Part shown: piece after piece, positions 16,443 through 26,117 of the stretch
Position numbering within the stretch: position 1 is the first letter of the stretch
How the letters are laid out: each line of letters starts with the position of its first letter
Assembly: GCA_963748075.1 (NCBI GenBank)
Contig: CAVVHQ010000029.1
Span: 1-64,000, forward strand
DNA: 64,000 nucleotides
Reading direction: 5' to 3'
Origin: VRUE01 sp963748075
GTDB lineage: Bacteria; Actinomycetota; Thermoleophilia; Solirubrobacterales; 70-9
Notes under the pieces: generated by a model
Seen by the model: only the letters and a program-made list of their open reading frames with translations
Databases searched by the model: none
Told to the model about the DNA's origin: nothing
Program-made: the position numbers and the translations under genes

Positions 16443-17156
16443 GTGCGCTCCAAGGACGAGATCCGCAAGGAGATCTGGAAGGCGATGGACCGCGAGGGGG
16501 TGTCCCGCTTCCCCGGCGCCGAGGGGCGGATCCCCAACTTCGCCGGGGCCAAGCTGGCGGCCGAGAAGCTCGCCGGCCACCGGCTCTGGAAGCGGGCGCG
16601 GGTGATCAAGGCGAACCCCGACTCGCCGCAGACCCACGCCCGCCGCATAGCGCTGGAGCAGGGCAAGACGCTGATCATGGCGGTGCCGCGGCTCCGCGAC
16701 CCCCACCCGTTCCGCGTGCTCGAGCCGAAGCGACTCTCGAAGGCGGCGATTAAGGAGGCGGCGACGATCAAGGGGGCGCTCAAGCACGGCAAGGTCGTCG
16801 CCCTCGACGACCTGCCCGAGATCGACTTCGTGCTCTCCGGCTCGGTGGCGGTGAACCTGAGCGGGGCGCGGGTCGGCAAGGGCGGCGGCTACAACGACCT
16901 CGAGCACGGGATCCTGATCGACGCCGGCAAGATCGACGACCACACCACCGTGGCGACGACCGTCCACCCGATCCAGATCCTCCGCCGCCACCTGAGGGTC
17001 ACCGCGCACGACCTCCCGGTCGACCTGATCGCGACGCCGCGCGCCGTGATCGAGGTCGAGCGCCAGTACGAGCGGCCGCGCGGCATCCTCTGGGACCACC
17101 TGCAGCCGCCGCAGATCCGCGAGATACCGATTCTGGAAAGGATGGGCTATGCCTGA
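16443..17156 (+). CDS. 5-formyltetrahydrofolate cyclo-ligase family protein
   Basis: A 237-residue protein of the MTHFS family, which uses ATP to convert 5-formyl-THF to 5,10-methenyl-THF. The pattern includes SRFPGAEGRIPNF, VNPDSPQ-like KANPDSPQTHARRIALEQGK, MAVPRLRDPHPF and the nucleotide-site segment GARVGKGGGYNDLEHG, with a later TTVHPIQ and PVDLIATPRAVIE. It is longer than E. coli YgfA and matches the actinobacterial/archaeal-like group. I prefer the GTG at 16443 (VRSKDEIRKEIW) over an ATG 13 codons upstream, because family members begin with this helix. Its stop overlaps the start of the next gene. Confidence 0.82.
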   Translation: MRSKDEIRKEIWKAMDREGVSRFPGAEGRIPNFAGAKLAAEKLAGHRLWKRARVIKANPDSPQTHARRIALEQGKTLIMAVPRLRDPHPFRVLEPKRLSKAAIKEAATIKGALKHGKVVALDDLPEIDFVLSGSVAVNLSGARVGKGGGYNDLEHGILIDAGKIDDHTTVATTVHPIQILRRHLRVTAHDLPVDLIATPRAVIEVERQYERPRGILWDHLQPPQIREIPILERMGYA

Positions 17157-18057
17157 GGCGATCATGAGCGGGTCGGTGAACTTCCCGGCCAGCGACTACG
17201 GCAACCCCGAGCCCCAGTGGCTGAAGATCGACTGGCGTCGGCACCTGCAACGGGTGCAGCTGCCCGGCGCCGACGTCAACTACGTCGAGATCGGCGAGGG
17301 CGAGCCGATCCTCTTCGTGCACGGACTGGCCGGCTGCTGGCGCAACTGGCTGGAGAACCTGCCCCACTTCGGCCGCACCCACCGTGCGATCGCCCTCGAC
17401 CTACCCGGCTTCGGCCACAGCCCGACGCCCTCCTGGCCGATCGACATGCCCTCCTACGGCCGCCTGATCCACGACTTCTGCGAGAAGCTCGGGATCGACC
17501 GGGTGGCGGCGCTGGTCGGCAACTCGATGGGCGGCTTCGTCTCGACCGAGGCGGTGATCGAGCAGCCCCTGCGGTTCGAGCGGCTGGTCCTCGTCTCCGC
17601 CGCCGGGATCAGCTTCGCCGAGGCGATCGGGCGGAAGCGCGAGGCGCAGGTGCGGCTGTTCGAAGCGGTGATGCCGTTCCTCGCCGGCCGCCGCGAGACC
17701 TGGCTGACCCGGCCCCGCGGCCGCGACGTCGCCTTCGGCAACGTCTTCCGCTACCCAAACCGGATCCGGCCGGAGCTGCTGGCTGAGCAGATGGATCCGG
17801 GGATCCGCAGCCCCGGCTTCCCCGACGCGCTCCGCGCGATCGGCGGCTACGACACGCGCCACCGTCTGACCGAGATCGAGATCCCGACCCTGGTCGTCTG
17901 GGGGATGCACGACCGCATCGTTCCGGTCGAGGCGGCGATCGGCTACCACCGACTGATCCCGGAGTCGCGGCTGGAGCTGTTCGAGCGCACCGGCCACGTC
18001 CCCCAGATGGAGCGGCCAGCTCGCTTCAACGCCCTTCTCGACAATTTCCTGTCCTGA
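17149..18057 (+). CDS. Alpha/beta-fold hydrolase
   Basis: A 302-residue serine hydrolase of the epoxide-hydrolase/haloperoxidase-like class. The oxyanion segment is LFVHGLAGCWRNW, the nucleophile elbow is VGNSMGGFVS, the acid is likely in VWGMHDRIVP and the histidine in RTGHVPQMERP, giving a complete catalytic triad. Its ATG overlaps the stop of the cyclo-ligase gene and is preceded by AAAGGA, so the two form an operon. No signal peptide is seen; it is cytoplasmic. The substrate is unknown. The stop is followed within about ten bases by a dispersed repeat element. Confidence 0.85.
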   Translation: MPEAIMSGSVNFPASDYGNPEPQWLKIDWRRHLQRVQLPGADVNYVEIGEGEPILFVHGLAGCWRNWLENLPHFGRTHRAIALDLPGFGHSPTPSWPIDMPSYGRLIHDFCEKLGIDRVAALVGNSMGGFVSTEAVIEQPLRFERLVLVSAAGISFAEAIGRKREAQVRLFEAVMPFLAGRRETWLTRPRGRDVAFGNVFRYPNRIRPELLAEQMDPGIRSPGFPDALRAIGGYDTRHRLTEIEIPTLVVWGMHDRIVPVEAAIGYHRLIPESRLELFERTGHVPQMERPARFNALLDNFLS

Positions 18058-18065
18058 CGCGCGCG

Positions 18066-18180
18066 GCGCAAGCAGATCAAGGATCTCGCGCTTCGCGCTC
18101 GCACGCGCCTTCGGCGCTGGAGCGTGGCCTGCTCTGCACGCGAGCGACCGAGGACGCCGATATGCGCCCTGTCACGCGCG
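18066..18180. repeat. Family 1 dispersed intergenic element, copy 1
   Basis: This fills the convergent gap between the hydrolase and ilvD. Module A (18069-18119) begins CAAGCAGATCAAGGATCTCG and holds the small hairpins GCGCTTCGCGC and GCGCCTTCGGCGC. Module B (18120-18180) holds a 22-base core at 18146-18167 beginning GACCGAGGACGCC, flanked by GCGTGGC and GTCACGC, which pair with one G-U on the plus strand. Related copies lie at 23859-24000 and 60067-60158. Confidence 0.75.
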
Positions 18181-19872
18181 TCAGGTGACCGCGCCCTTTT
18201 CGGCCGAGCTAACCGCCGCCGCGTACCTGGCCATCACGCCCCGCTCGTAGAGCGGCGGGGGCGGCTCGTACTCAGCCGTCCGCCTGGCGATCTCCTCGTC
18301 GGAGAGGGCGACGTCGAGTCGGCGGGCGTCGACGTCGAAGCTGATCTCGTCGCCCTCGCGCAGCGCGGCGATCGGCCCGCCCTTGACCGCCTCGGGGGCG
18401 ACATGGCCGGCCATCAGGCCGCGGGTCGCACCGGAGAAGCGGCCGTCGGTGAGCAGCGCCACCTCCTCGCCGAGCCCCTCGCCGACGATCGCCGCGGTGA
18501 CGTGGAGCATCTCCCGCATCCCGGGGCCGCCGGCCGGACCCTCGTTGCGGATCACCACGATGTCGCCGGGGCGGATCTTCTGCTCCTTGACCGCCCGGAA
18601 GCACTCCTCTTCGGACTCGAACACCCGAGCCGGCCCGGTCTGCCTGGTGCGCTCGGTGCCGGCCAGCTTCACCACCGCGCCCTCCGGCGCGAGGTTGCCG
18701 CGCAGGATCGCCAGGCCGCCCTCCGGCTTGAGCGGGTCCGCGAGCGGTCGCACCACCTCCTGTCCCGCAGTCTCGCTCGCCGCCGCGGCCTCCTCGCCGA
18801 TCGTGCGGCCGGTGACGGTCATCTCCTCGCCCCGCAGCCTGCCGGCCTCGGCGAGACGGTTGAGGATCAGCGGCACGCCGCCCGCCCGGTAGAGGTCGGT
18901 GGCGACGAAGCGGCCCCCCGGCTTGAGGTCGGCGAGCAACGGGGTTTCACGCGAGATCCGCTCGAAGTCGTCGATGCTCAGCTCGACCCCCGCCTCGCGG
19001 GCGAGCGCGAGCAGGTGCAGCACCACGTTGGTCGAGCCGCCCGCGGCGCAGGCGCAGGCGATCGCGTTCTCCAGCGACCCGGCGGTGATCACCCGGCTCG
19101 GGCGCAGGTCCTCGGCGAGAACGTTCATCGCCAGCTCGCCAATCTTCTCGGCGACGGTGCCCTTCTCGTCGTCTTCGGCCGGCACCATCGCCGAGCCGCC
19201 CGGGCTGATCCCCAGCGCCTCGAAGGTGCAGGCCATCGTGTTGGCGGTGAACTGGCCGCCGCAGGCGCCGGCCCCCGGGCTGGCGACGCCCTCCAGCTCG
19301 TTCAGTTCCTCCTCGCTCATCTCCCCGGCCGCGTGGGCGCCGATCGCCTCGAAGACGTCGAGGATCGTCACGTCGTGCCCGTGCCAACGGCCGGGCGCGA
19401 TCGAGCCTCCGTAGAGCAGGACAGAGGGAACGTCGAGCCGGGCCAGCGCCATCGCGCCGCCGGGGATCGTCTTGTCGCAGGCGCAGAGGACGACGATCGC
19501 GTCGAACTGGTAGCCGCGCGCCATCAGCTCGATCGAGTCGGCGATCACCTCGCGGCTGACCAGCGAGGCCTTCATCCCCTGGGTGCCCATCGTGATCCCG
19601 TCGGAGATCGCGATCGTGTTGAACTCCATCGGCGTGCCACCGGCGGCCCGCACCCCGTCTTTGACGTGCTCGGCCAGCCCGCGCAGGTGGAAGTTGCAGG
19701 GCATCGCCTCGGTCCAGGTGTTGGCGACGCCGATCGTCGGCCGGCTGAGCGCCTCGTCGTCGAAGCCGATCCCCTTCATGTAGGCGCGGGCGTGGGCCCG
19801 GTCGGCGCCGTCGAAGACGGCGCTGGAGCGGGGACGCGGCAGTGCGGTCTTGGTTGCGCCGTTGGTGCTCAT
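18181..19872 (-). CDS. ilvD: Dihydroxy-acid dehydratase
   Basis: A 563-residue IlvD/Edd dehydratase that converts 2,3-dihydroxy-acids to 2-keto acids, the third step of valine, isoleucine and leucine synthesis. Iron-sulfur ligands are visible in VLCACDKTIPGGAM and GACGGQFTANTMA, with a further conserved part in VTDGRFSGATRGLMAGHVAPEA (as LLTDGRFSGATRG). Length is normal. It follows thiD by 9 bases and is the last gene of a minus-strand run comM-dprA-thiD-ilvD. No leader or attenuator fits in the 9-base gap, so control must act further upstream or at another promoter. Confidence 0.97.
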   Translation of the reverse strand: MSTNGATKTALPRPRSSAVFDGADRAHARAYMKGIGFDDEALSRPTIGVANTWTEAMPCNFHLRGLAEHVKDGVRAAGGTPMEFNTIAISDGITMGTQGMKASLVSREVIADSIELMARGYQFDAIVVLCACDKTIPGGAMALARLDVPSVLLYGGSIAPGRWHGHDVTILDVFEAIGAHAAGEMSEEELNELEGVASPGAGACGGQFTANTMACTFEALGISPGGSAMVPAEDDEKGTVAEKIGELAMNVLAEDLRPSRVITAGSLENAIACACAAGGSTNVVLHLLALAREAGVELSIDDFERISRETPLLADLKPGGRFVATDLYRAGGVPLILNRLAEAGRLRGEEMTVTGRTIGEEAAAASETAGQEVVRPLADPLKPEGGLAILRGNLAPEGAVVKLAGTERTRQTGPARVFESEEECFRAVKEQKIRPGDIVVIRNEGPAGGPGMREMLHVTAAIVGEGLGEEVALLTDGRFSGATRGLMAGHVAPEAVKGGPIAALREGDEISFDVDARRLDVALSDEEIARRTAEYEPPPPLYERGVMARYAAAVSSAEKGAVT

Positions 19873-19881
19873 GAGCTGAAT

Positions 19882-20697
<816 letters not shown>

Positions 20698-20707
20698 GAG
20701 GGCCAGC

Positions 20708-21826
20708 CTAGATGCCCGCGGGAGGCTTCAGGGTTGTGCGGGAGTAGACGCCGAGCAGCGAGCAGGAGACGTAGCCGGCCGCCTCGAGGTCGGCGAGGAC
20801 CGCCGCGGTCTCCGCGCCGGAGAGGCTTAGGTCGGCGGCGATCGCGTCGCTCGTCTCGGCGCCCAGCTCGATCGACTCGAGCACGGCGAGCGGGCGCGGC
20901 TCGAGCGGCGGTCCGGTCCGCTCGATCCGCCGCGCGCCCGGCCCGAGCATCGCGTCGAGCACGTCCTGGGCGTCGCGGACCAGGCAGGCGCCCCCGGCCA
21001 GCAGGTTGTTCGGCCCGGCCGAGAGGCGCGAGCCGACCGGGCCCGGGACGGCGCCCAGGTCGCGGCCGAGGTCGGCCGCCAGGTCGGCGGTGATCAGCGA
21101 GCCGGAGCGCTCCGCCCCCTCGACCACCACCGTCATCGCCCCCAGCGCAGCCATGATCCGGTTGCGCGCCGGGAAGCTCCAGCGCCAGGCGCCCGTCCCG
21201 GGTGGCAGCTCGGAGAGGATCAGGCCGCTTTCCCCGATCCGCCGCCAGAGCGATCGGTGCGCCGCCGGATAGGCGACGTCGGCGCCGCAGCCGAGCACCG
21301 CGAAGGTGAGACCGCCCTCCAGCGCGCCGCGGTGGGCGCAGGCGTCGATCCCGAAGGCGAGGCCGCTGACCACGACCAGTCCCGCCGCGGCCAGCTCGCG
21401 GCCCAGCTGACGGGCTACCTCGCGGCCGTAGGAGCTGGCCCGCCGCGCCCCGACCACGGTCACCGCGCCGACCGGCTCGAGGCCCTCCAGAAGCGCCGGG
21501 TCCCCCCTTCCGATCAGCGCCCAGGGCGCGTCGGGGGCGTTGCGCAGACCGGCCGGGTAGAGGGTGTCGTGGTGGCAGCAGGCCCAGCACTCCGCCGCCG
21601 CCAGCTCGGCCCGCAGCCGGTCCTCCGGCGTCGCTTCGACCCGGGCCAGCACCTGCGCGGCGACCTGCGGCGCCGCGGCGTCGGCCAGGTCGCGGTTGGA
21701 GAGCCGCAGCAGTTCCGGCGAGCGCGAGCCCGGCTCGCCCGTGGCGAGCCGCTCGATGTAGGGGGCGAGATGGGCGAGCAGCCGGGCGCGACGCAGGCAC
21801 TCGAGGCAGGCGCGCGGCTCAGTCAT
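20708..21826 (-). CDS. dprA: DNA-processing protein DprA
   Basis: A 372-residue single-strand DNA-binding protein that loads RecA on incoming DNA during natural transformation. The Rossmann-like core includes VVGARRASSYGREVARQL, VVSGLAFGIDACAHRGAL, and FPARNRIMAALGAMTVVVEG, followed by SLITADLAADLGRDLGAVPG. A short helical N-terminal domain and a C-terminal winged-helix-like segment flank it. Its start overlaps the comM gene by 8 bases. DprA is also common in non-competent bacteria, so this alone does not show competence. Confidence 0.95.
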   Translation of the reverse strand: MTEPRACLECLRRARLLAHLAPYIERLATGEPGSRSPELLRLSNRDLADAAAPQVAAQVLARVEATPEDRLRAELAAAECWACCHHDTLYPAGLRNAPDAPWALIGRGDPALLEGLEPVGAVTVVGARRASSYGREVARQLGRELAAAGLVVVSGLAFGIDACAHRGALEGGLTFAVLGCGADVAYPAAHRSLWRRIGESGLILSELPPGTGAWRWSFPARNRIMAALGAMTVVVEGAERSGSLITADLAADLGRDLGAVPGPVGSRLSAGPNNLLAGGACLVRDAQDVLDAMLGPGARRIERTGPPLEPRPLAVLESIELGAETSDAIAADLSLSGAETAAVLADLEAAGYVSCSLLGVYSRTTLKPPAGI

Positions 21827-23312
21827 GGTCCCTCCGTCTCAGCTGGAGGGCCTGGGCGACCTGGTCGCGCTCGATCGTCTCGGCGCCGGTCAGGTCGGCG
21901 ACGGTGCGCGCCAGCCGCAGCACCCGGTCGTGGGCGCGGCCGCTGAGCCGGCGGCGCGAGTAGGCGTCGGCGAGCAGCGCCGCGGCGGAGTCGGCGAGAG
22001 CGCACTCGCGCGCCTCGCCGGGGGTCATCTCCGCGTTGCAGCGTCCCGGCCCGAGCCGGCGCTCCTGGCGTTCGCGCGCCACGGCGACCCGCTCGCGCAC
22101 CGCGGCCGACGGCTCGCCCGGCGGGCCGCCGATCTCCGCGGCGCTCGGCTGGCGGATCGGCACGAGCAGATCGATCCGGTCGGCCAGGGCGCCGCTCAGC
22201 CGGCCCTGGTAGCGGCGCACGTCCAGCGGCGCGCAGTCGCACTCGGCGTCGTTCTCGCCGCGGCCGCAGGGGCAGGGGTTGGCGGCGGCGATCAGCATGA
22301 AGCGGCAGGGAAGGCGGCGGACGCTGCCCGCCCTGGCGATCGAGACCCAGCCGGCCTCCAGCGGCGCCCGCAGCGCCTCCAGCGAGTCGCGGTGGAACTC
22401 GCAGAGCTCGTCTAGGAAGAGGACGCCACGGTGCGCCAAAGTCGCCTCGCCGGGAGAGGGCGGGTTGCCGCCGCCGATCAACCCCGACGGAGAGACGGTG
22501 TGGTGCGGGGCGCGGAACGGCCGGCCCGCCGGACGGTCGCCCAGCCGGCCGCAGGCGCTGGCGATCCGCGCCACCTCCAATGCCTCCTCCGGGGCAAGCG
22601 GCGGCAGGATCGAGGGCAGACGGCTGGCCGCCAGCGACTTGCCGGCGCCCGGCGGGCCGACCATCAGCAGGCTGTGCCCGCCGGCCGCGGCGACCTCCAG
22701 CGCGTAGCGCAGGTGCGCCTGGCCGCGCAGGTCGGCCAGGTCGGGGCCGCCGGGCCCCGGGGTCAGCGTCAGCGGCAGCGGCTCGGGCCGCTGCGGCCGC
22801 CACTCCCCCGCCGCCAGCGCCGGGACCTGGGCGAGGCTGTCGAGCGCCAGCACCTCGATCTCCCCGGCCAGCGCCGCCTCCCGCCCGTTGGCGGCCGGCA
22901 CCGCGATCGCCTCGGCGCCCATCTCCCGCGCCGCCTCGGCGACCGCCAGCACCCCGGGGATGGGCCGCAGCGTCCCGTCGAGCGCCAGCTCGCCGACCAT
23001 CGCCAAATGCGGCAGCGCCTCCCACTCGAGCTGGCCGGAGGCGATCAGCAGGGCGACCGCGATCGGCAGGTCGAGGCCCGGGCCGGCCTTGCGCAGGCTG
23101 GCCGGCGCCAGGTTGGCGACGATCCGCTGCAGCGGGAAATCGAAGCCGCAGTTGGCGAGCGCCGCCCGCACCCGCTCGCGCGCCTCCCTGACCGCGGCGT
23201 CGGGCAGGCCGACGACCGAGAAGGCGGGCAGGCCGCGGTGTACGTCGACCTCGGCCCGCACCGGCCGGGCGGCGATGCCGTCGAGGGTGAATGTCCGCGC
23301 CGTGGCGAGCAT
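21819..23312 (-). CDS. comM: YifB/ComM magnesium-chelatase-like AAA+ ATPase
   Basis: A 497-residue protein with an N-terminal Lon-protease-like fold (about 1-170) and a Mg-chelatase-type AAA+ domain. Walker A is GPPGAGKSLAASRLP, Walker B is the FLDELCEF segment, and a zinc-like cluster is seen at NPCPCGRGENDAECDCAP. Homologues are hexameric helicases that help branch migration of transforming DNA. The start was placed at MLATARTFTLDG. It overlaps dprA, as is typical, and is divergent from yraN across 155 bases. Confidence 0.94.
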   Translation of the reverse strand: MLATARTFTLDGIAARPVRAEVDVHRGLPAFSVVGLPDAAVREARERVRAALANCGFDFPLQRIVANLAPASLRKAGPGLDLPIAVALLIASGQLEWEALPHLAMVGELALDGTLRPIPGVLAVAEAAREMGAEAIAVPAANGREAALAGEIEVLALDSLAQVPALAAGEWRPQRPEPLPLTLTPGPGGPDLADLRGQAHLRYALEVAAAGGHSLLMVGPPGAGKSLAASRLPSILPPLAPEEALEVARIASACGRLGDRPAGRPFRAPHHTVSPSGLIGGGNPPSPGEATLAHRGVLFLDELCEFHRDSLEALRAPLEAGWVSIARAGSVRRLPCRFMLIAAANPCPCGRGENDAECDCAPLDVRRYQGRLSGALADRIDLLVPIRQPSAAEIGGPPGEPSAAVRERVAVARERQERRLGPGRCNAEMTPGEARECALADSAAALLADAYSRRRLSGRAHDRVLRLARTVADLTGAETIERDQVAQALQLRRRDHD

Positions 23313-23467
23313 GGCCTGAACGCTCCCCGGTCGCGGCCGACGCGTGGCGCGCCGGATGTCAAATGTCGGCAAATTTCCTGTGCCGAAAGGCGCGACGGAA
23401 GCGTCGACTCACTTTCGTCACTTCCTGCGCGCCACGCGCGCGCCGCCGGCCCCTAGCGTCAGCGGCG

Positions 23468-23845
23468 ATGACCGTGCGCCGGCAGCGACTGGGCAGGCGG
23501 GGCGAGGAGCTGGTCGCAGCGCGCCTTGCCGCCGCCGGCTGGGAGGTGGTCGAGCGCAACGCTCGCACTCGCTACGGCGAGCTGGACGTCGTCGCCCTCG
23601 ACGGCCGGACGCTGGTCTTCGTCGAGGTCAAGGCGGGCCGGGAGGGCTCGGCGTTCGGACCGGAGAGGCCCGTTCTCTCGGTCACCCTCGACAAGCAGCG
23701 CCGCGTCCGCCGACTCGCGATCGCCTGGATGCGCGAGCGCCGCGAGCTGCCGCGCTATGCCGGGATCCGCTTCGACGCGGTCGGCGTGACGTTCGACCAC
23801 ACCGGCCGCGCCGTCGACTACGAGCACCTAGAGGCTGCGTTCTAA
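23468..23845 (+). CDS. yraN: UPF0102 family protein YraN
   Basis: A 125-residue protein with an endonuclease-like fold. The opening LGRRGEELVAARLAAAGWEV, then NARTRYGELDVVALDG and LVFVEVKAG, gives the E...D...ExK arrangement of PD-(D/E)XK nucleases. The exact function is unknown in most bacteria. It commonly lies beside rnhB, dprA and comM, as here. The ATG start fits the usual family N-terminus. Its stop is followed by copy 2 of the family 1 element. Confidence 0.92.
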   Translation: MTVRRQRLGRRGEELVAARLAAAGWEVVERNARTRYGELDVVALDGRTLVFVEVKAGREGSAFGPERPVLSVTLDKQRRVRRLAIAWMRERRELPRYAGIRFDAVGVTFDHTGRAVDYEHLEAAF

Positions 23846-23858
23846 CCCTGTGGCGCAC

Positions 23859-24000
23859 GTGGCCAAGCAGATCAAGGATCTCGCGCTCCGCGCTCGCACG
23901 CGCCTACGGCGCTGAAGGCCGGCAAGGGGAGCGCACATAAGCGCGTGACCCGCAGACGGCCGACCGAGGACGCCGATATGCGCAGCGCCACGTGCGTCAC
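23859..24000. repeat. Family 1 dispersed intergenic element, copy 2
   Basis: It lies in the convergent gap between yraN and rnhB. Module A (23864-23914) matches copy 1 closely (CAAGCAGATCAAGGATCTCG; hairpins GCGCTCCGCGC and GCGCCTACGGCGC). About 30 unrelated bases follow, then GCGTGACCC, the 22-base core at 23962-23983, and GCCACGTGCGTCAC at the end. The last bases overlap the rnhB stop. Confidence 0.75.
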
Positions 24001-24635
24001 AGCTCGAGCTGGCTGTAGGCGACCGAATCGAACGAGCGGCGGTGCAGCGGGGAGATGCCGATCCGGTCGATCGCCGCGCGGTGCTCCGGGGTCGAGTAGC
24101 CGACGTGCTCGTCGAAGCCCCAGCCCGGGTGGCGGTGGGCGGCGCCGTGCATGTAGCGGTCGCGGCTGACCTTGGCGATCACCGAGGCGGCGGCGATCGC
24201 CGCGCTGGTCGCGTCACCTTCGACCACGGCGCGGTGCGAGACCGCGGAGTCGCGCAGCGAGAAGCCGTCGACCAAGCAGATCGCCTCCGCGTCGGGGGCG
24301 AGCCGCTCCAGCGCGGCGGACAGCGCCTCGAGGTTGGTGACGTGCAGGCCGCGGCCGTCGATCCCGCGCACGCAGCGGACCACGACGCTGACCCGGCTCG
24401 CGGCACGCAGCACCGCCGGGTACAGCCGCTCGCGCCGCTCGGCCTCCATCTGCTTGGAGTCGTGCAGGCCGGCCAGGGCGCGGCGGTCGGCGCGCGAGAG
24501 CGTCTCGTAGTCGATCAGCACGGCGGCGGCGACCAACGGCCCCGCCAGGCATCCCCGGCCCGCCTCGTCAGCCCCGGCCACGAACCTCGACCCCAACCCG
24601 CGGTCGAAGGAGAACAGCTTCCGGGACCGCGCCAA
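23997..24635 (-). CDS. rnhB: Ribonuclease HII
   Basis: A protein of about 212 residues that removes ribonucleotides from DNA. The catalytic motif is VAGADEAGRGCLAGPLVAAA (Asp-Glu pair), with further acidic residues in ICLVDGFSL and the SVIAKVSRDRYMH helix. The start is uncertain. I propose the TTG at 24635, which leaves a short N-terminus before LFSFDRGLGSRFVAGADEAG and begins 29 bases after the lepB stop; a longer frame would overlap lepB. It forms the downstream end of the lepB cluster and is convergent with yraN. Confidence 0.88.
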   Translation of the reverse strand: MARSRKLFSFDRGLGSRFVAGADEAGRGCLAGPLVAAAVLIDYETLSRADRRALAGLHDSKQMEAERRERLYPAVLRAASRVSVVVRCVRGIDGRGLHVTNLEALSAALERLAPDAEAICLVDGFSLRDSAVSHRAVVEGDATSAAIAAASVIAKVSRDRYMHGAAHRHPGWGFDEHVGYSTPEHRAAIDRIGISPLHRRSFDSVAYSQLEL

Positions 24636-24663
24636 TCGACGCCGATGCGTCTTCGACTGGATC

Positions 24664-25224
24664 TTAGAGGGTGCCGATCCGGTCGGGCGGCCAGTAGGTC
24701 GCGAAGGCCTTGCCGATGATCCACTTGCGGGGGACGGGTCCCCAGAATCGGCTGTCGTCGCTCGCCCCACGGTTGTCCCCCATCATGAAGTAGGAGTCGG
24801 GTGGAACGGTGATCGTCTTCGGCAAATTGCAGGCGCCGCCGGAGCCGCAGGGCAGCGTGTACGTTTCCTCTTTCTCGACGCCGTTGACCACCGGGTGGCC
24901 GTTGCGGACGCTCAGCTTGTCGCCCGGACCGGCGACGATCCGCTTGATGAAGTTCTGGCTTGACTTGGCGGCGGTCGGCTTCGGGCAGGCTTCCCCGGGC
25001 GAATGAGGTACGCCGCATTCGGTGCCGCTGTCGGCTCCCTTGGGCGGGTGGAAGACGATGATGTCGCCGATGCCCGGGTCGGAGAAGTGGTAGATGAAGC
25101 GATTGACGAGAACCCGCTGGCCGACGTCGAGGGTCGGCTCCATCGACTGCGAGGGAATCTGGTAGGGCTTGACCAGCCAGGCCTGGATCGCCAGCGCCAG
25201 GCCCAGCGCCAGCGCCACGATCAC
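24664..25224 (-). CDS. lepB: Signal peptidase I
   Basis: A membrane-anchored Ser-Lys protease that removes Sec and Tat signal peptides. From the GTG at 25224, residues 1-17 form the anchor helix, the nucleophile is S27 in PSQSMEPTL, and the general base is K94 in FIKRIVAGPGD. The later GDNRGASDDSRFWGPVP box is intact. The GTG start leaves almost no cytoplasmic tail. A CTG at 25281, overlapping the rplS stop as CTGA, would add 19 residues including a basic PKPKSR segment and may be the true start. An insertion with two cysteines (TECGVPHSPGEACP) lies in the catalytic domain. Confidence 0.93.
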   Translation of the reverse strand: MIVALALGLALAIQAWLVKPYQIPSQSMEPTLDVGQRVLVNRFIYHFSDPGIGDIIVFHPPKGADSGTECGVPHSPGEACPKPTAAKSSQNFIKRIVAGPGDKLSVRNGHPVVNGVEKEETYTLPCGSGGACNLPKTITVPPDSYFMMGDNRGASDDSRFWGPVPRKWIIGKAFATYWPPDRIGTL

Positions 25225-25277
25225 GACCAGCTCGACCAGCCCGCCGGCGCGGCTCTTCGGCTTGGGGATGCGCGGCC

Positions 25278-26012
25278 TCAGGCCGAGTCCTCGCCGGAGT
25301 CGCCGGAGTCCTCCTGTGGCGACTCGTCCTCGGCAACCTGCGCCGCGGCGGTGTCCTCGGTCTCCCCTGCCCCGGGCGCCTCGGCGTCCGTGCCCTCATC
25401 AGCTTCAGCCTCCGCCTCGGCGGTTGGCTCCTGCGCAGGCGCTTCGTCCTGAGGTCGATCCTCCGCCGTCTCGTCCGCGGGTGGCGTGGGGGTGGGTTCC
25501 TTCTCCGCTGCCTGCGAGGAGGAGGTGTCCTCCCCCGCGGCAGGACCCGCGGACGTGGCGTCCGTGTCCTCGGCCTCCGCCTCCTCGACGGTGACCCCCT
25601 CGGCGTCCACCGCCGTCGGCTCCTCGGTGGCGGCTGCGGGCGCCGCGATCAGCTCCTCGTCGATCCCCCAGCGCCGCTCGGCGACCCGGGCGGCCTTGCC
25701 GACCCGGCCCCGCAGGTAGTAGAGCTTGGCGCGCCTCACGTCGCCGCGCGCCGCGATCTCCAGCTTCTCGATCTTCGGCGAGTGCAGCGGGAAGGTCCGC
25801 TCGACCCCGACGCCGAACGACTGCTTGCGCACCGTGAACGTCTCGCGGGCGCCCGAGCCCTGCCGCCGCAAGACGATCCCCTCGAACACCTGGGTCCGGC
25901 GGCGGCTGCCCTCGACGACCTGGAAGTGGACGCGCACGCGGTCGCCGGCGGCGAAGGACGGAAGCCCTTGCCTCTGCTGGCGCCGCTCGATGCTGTCGAT
26001 CACGCTGCTCAT
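25278..26012 (-). CDS. rplS: Ribosomal protein L19 with long acidic C-terminal tail
   Basis: Residues 1-118 are a normal L19 (MSSVIDSIERRQ, FAAGDRVRVHFQVVEGSRRR, FEGIVLRRQGSG, SPKIEKLEIAARGDVRRAKL, YYLRGRVGKAARV), which sits at the bridge between ribosomal subunits. Residues 120-244 are an extension with no predicted fold: almost only Glu, Asp, Ala, Pro, Thr, Ser and Gln, with no aromatic residue after the WG of the L19 core. Ordinary L19 is about 115 residues, so the protein is doubled in length. The tail has the same base composition as neighbours. A terminator-like hairpin lies between trmD and this gene. Confidence 0.92.
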   Translation of the reverse strand: MSSVIDSIERRQQRQGLPSFAAGDRVRVHFQVVEGSRRRTQVFEGIVLRRQGSGARETFTVRKQSFGVGVERTFPLHSPKIEKLEIAARGDVRRAKLYYLRGRVGKAARVAERRWGIDEELIAAPAAATEEPTAVDAEGVTVEEAEAEDTDATSAGPAAGEDTSSSQAAEKEPTPTPPADETAEDRPQDEAPAQEPTAEAEAEADEGTDAEAPGAGETEDTAAAQVAEDESPQEDSGDSGEDSA

Positions 26013-26067
26013 ATCAATGGCTCGCTCACGCTAATCATCACCGGAGATCTCGTTCGCTCGCTGGCGA

Positions 26068-26098
26068 GAAAAAGCCGCCCGACCCGTGCTGGGCGTCG
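26068..26098 (-). terminator. Rho-independent terminator-like hairpin between trmD and rplS
   Basis: On the minus strand CGACGCCC and GGGCGGC form a stem followed at once by TTTTTCTCG. It lies about 20 bases downstream of the trmD stop and 56 bases before the rplS start. It may end the ffh-rpsP-trmD transcript or act as an attenuator in front of rplS. Confidence 0.55.
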
Positions 26099-26117
26099 CG
26101 CGGCCGAGGAATCGTAC

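Noticed and set aside
15207..17165. Long minus-strand open frame covering the L,D-transpeptidase and the cyclo-ligase
   Set aside because: It runs in a different frame from the recognised proteins and has low-complexity composition; both regions are explained by known families.
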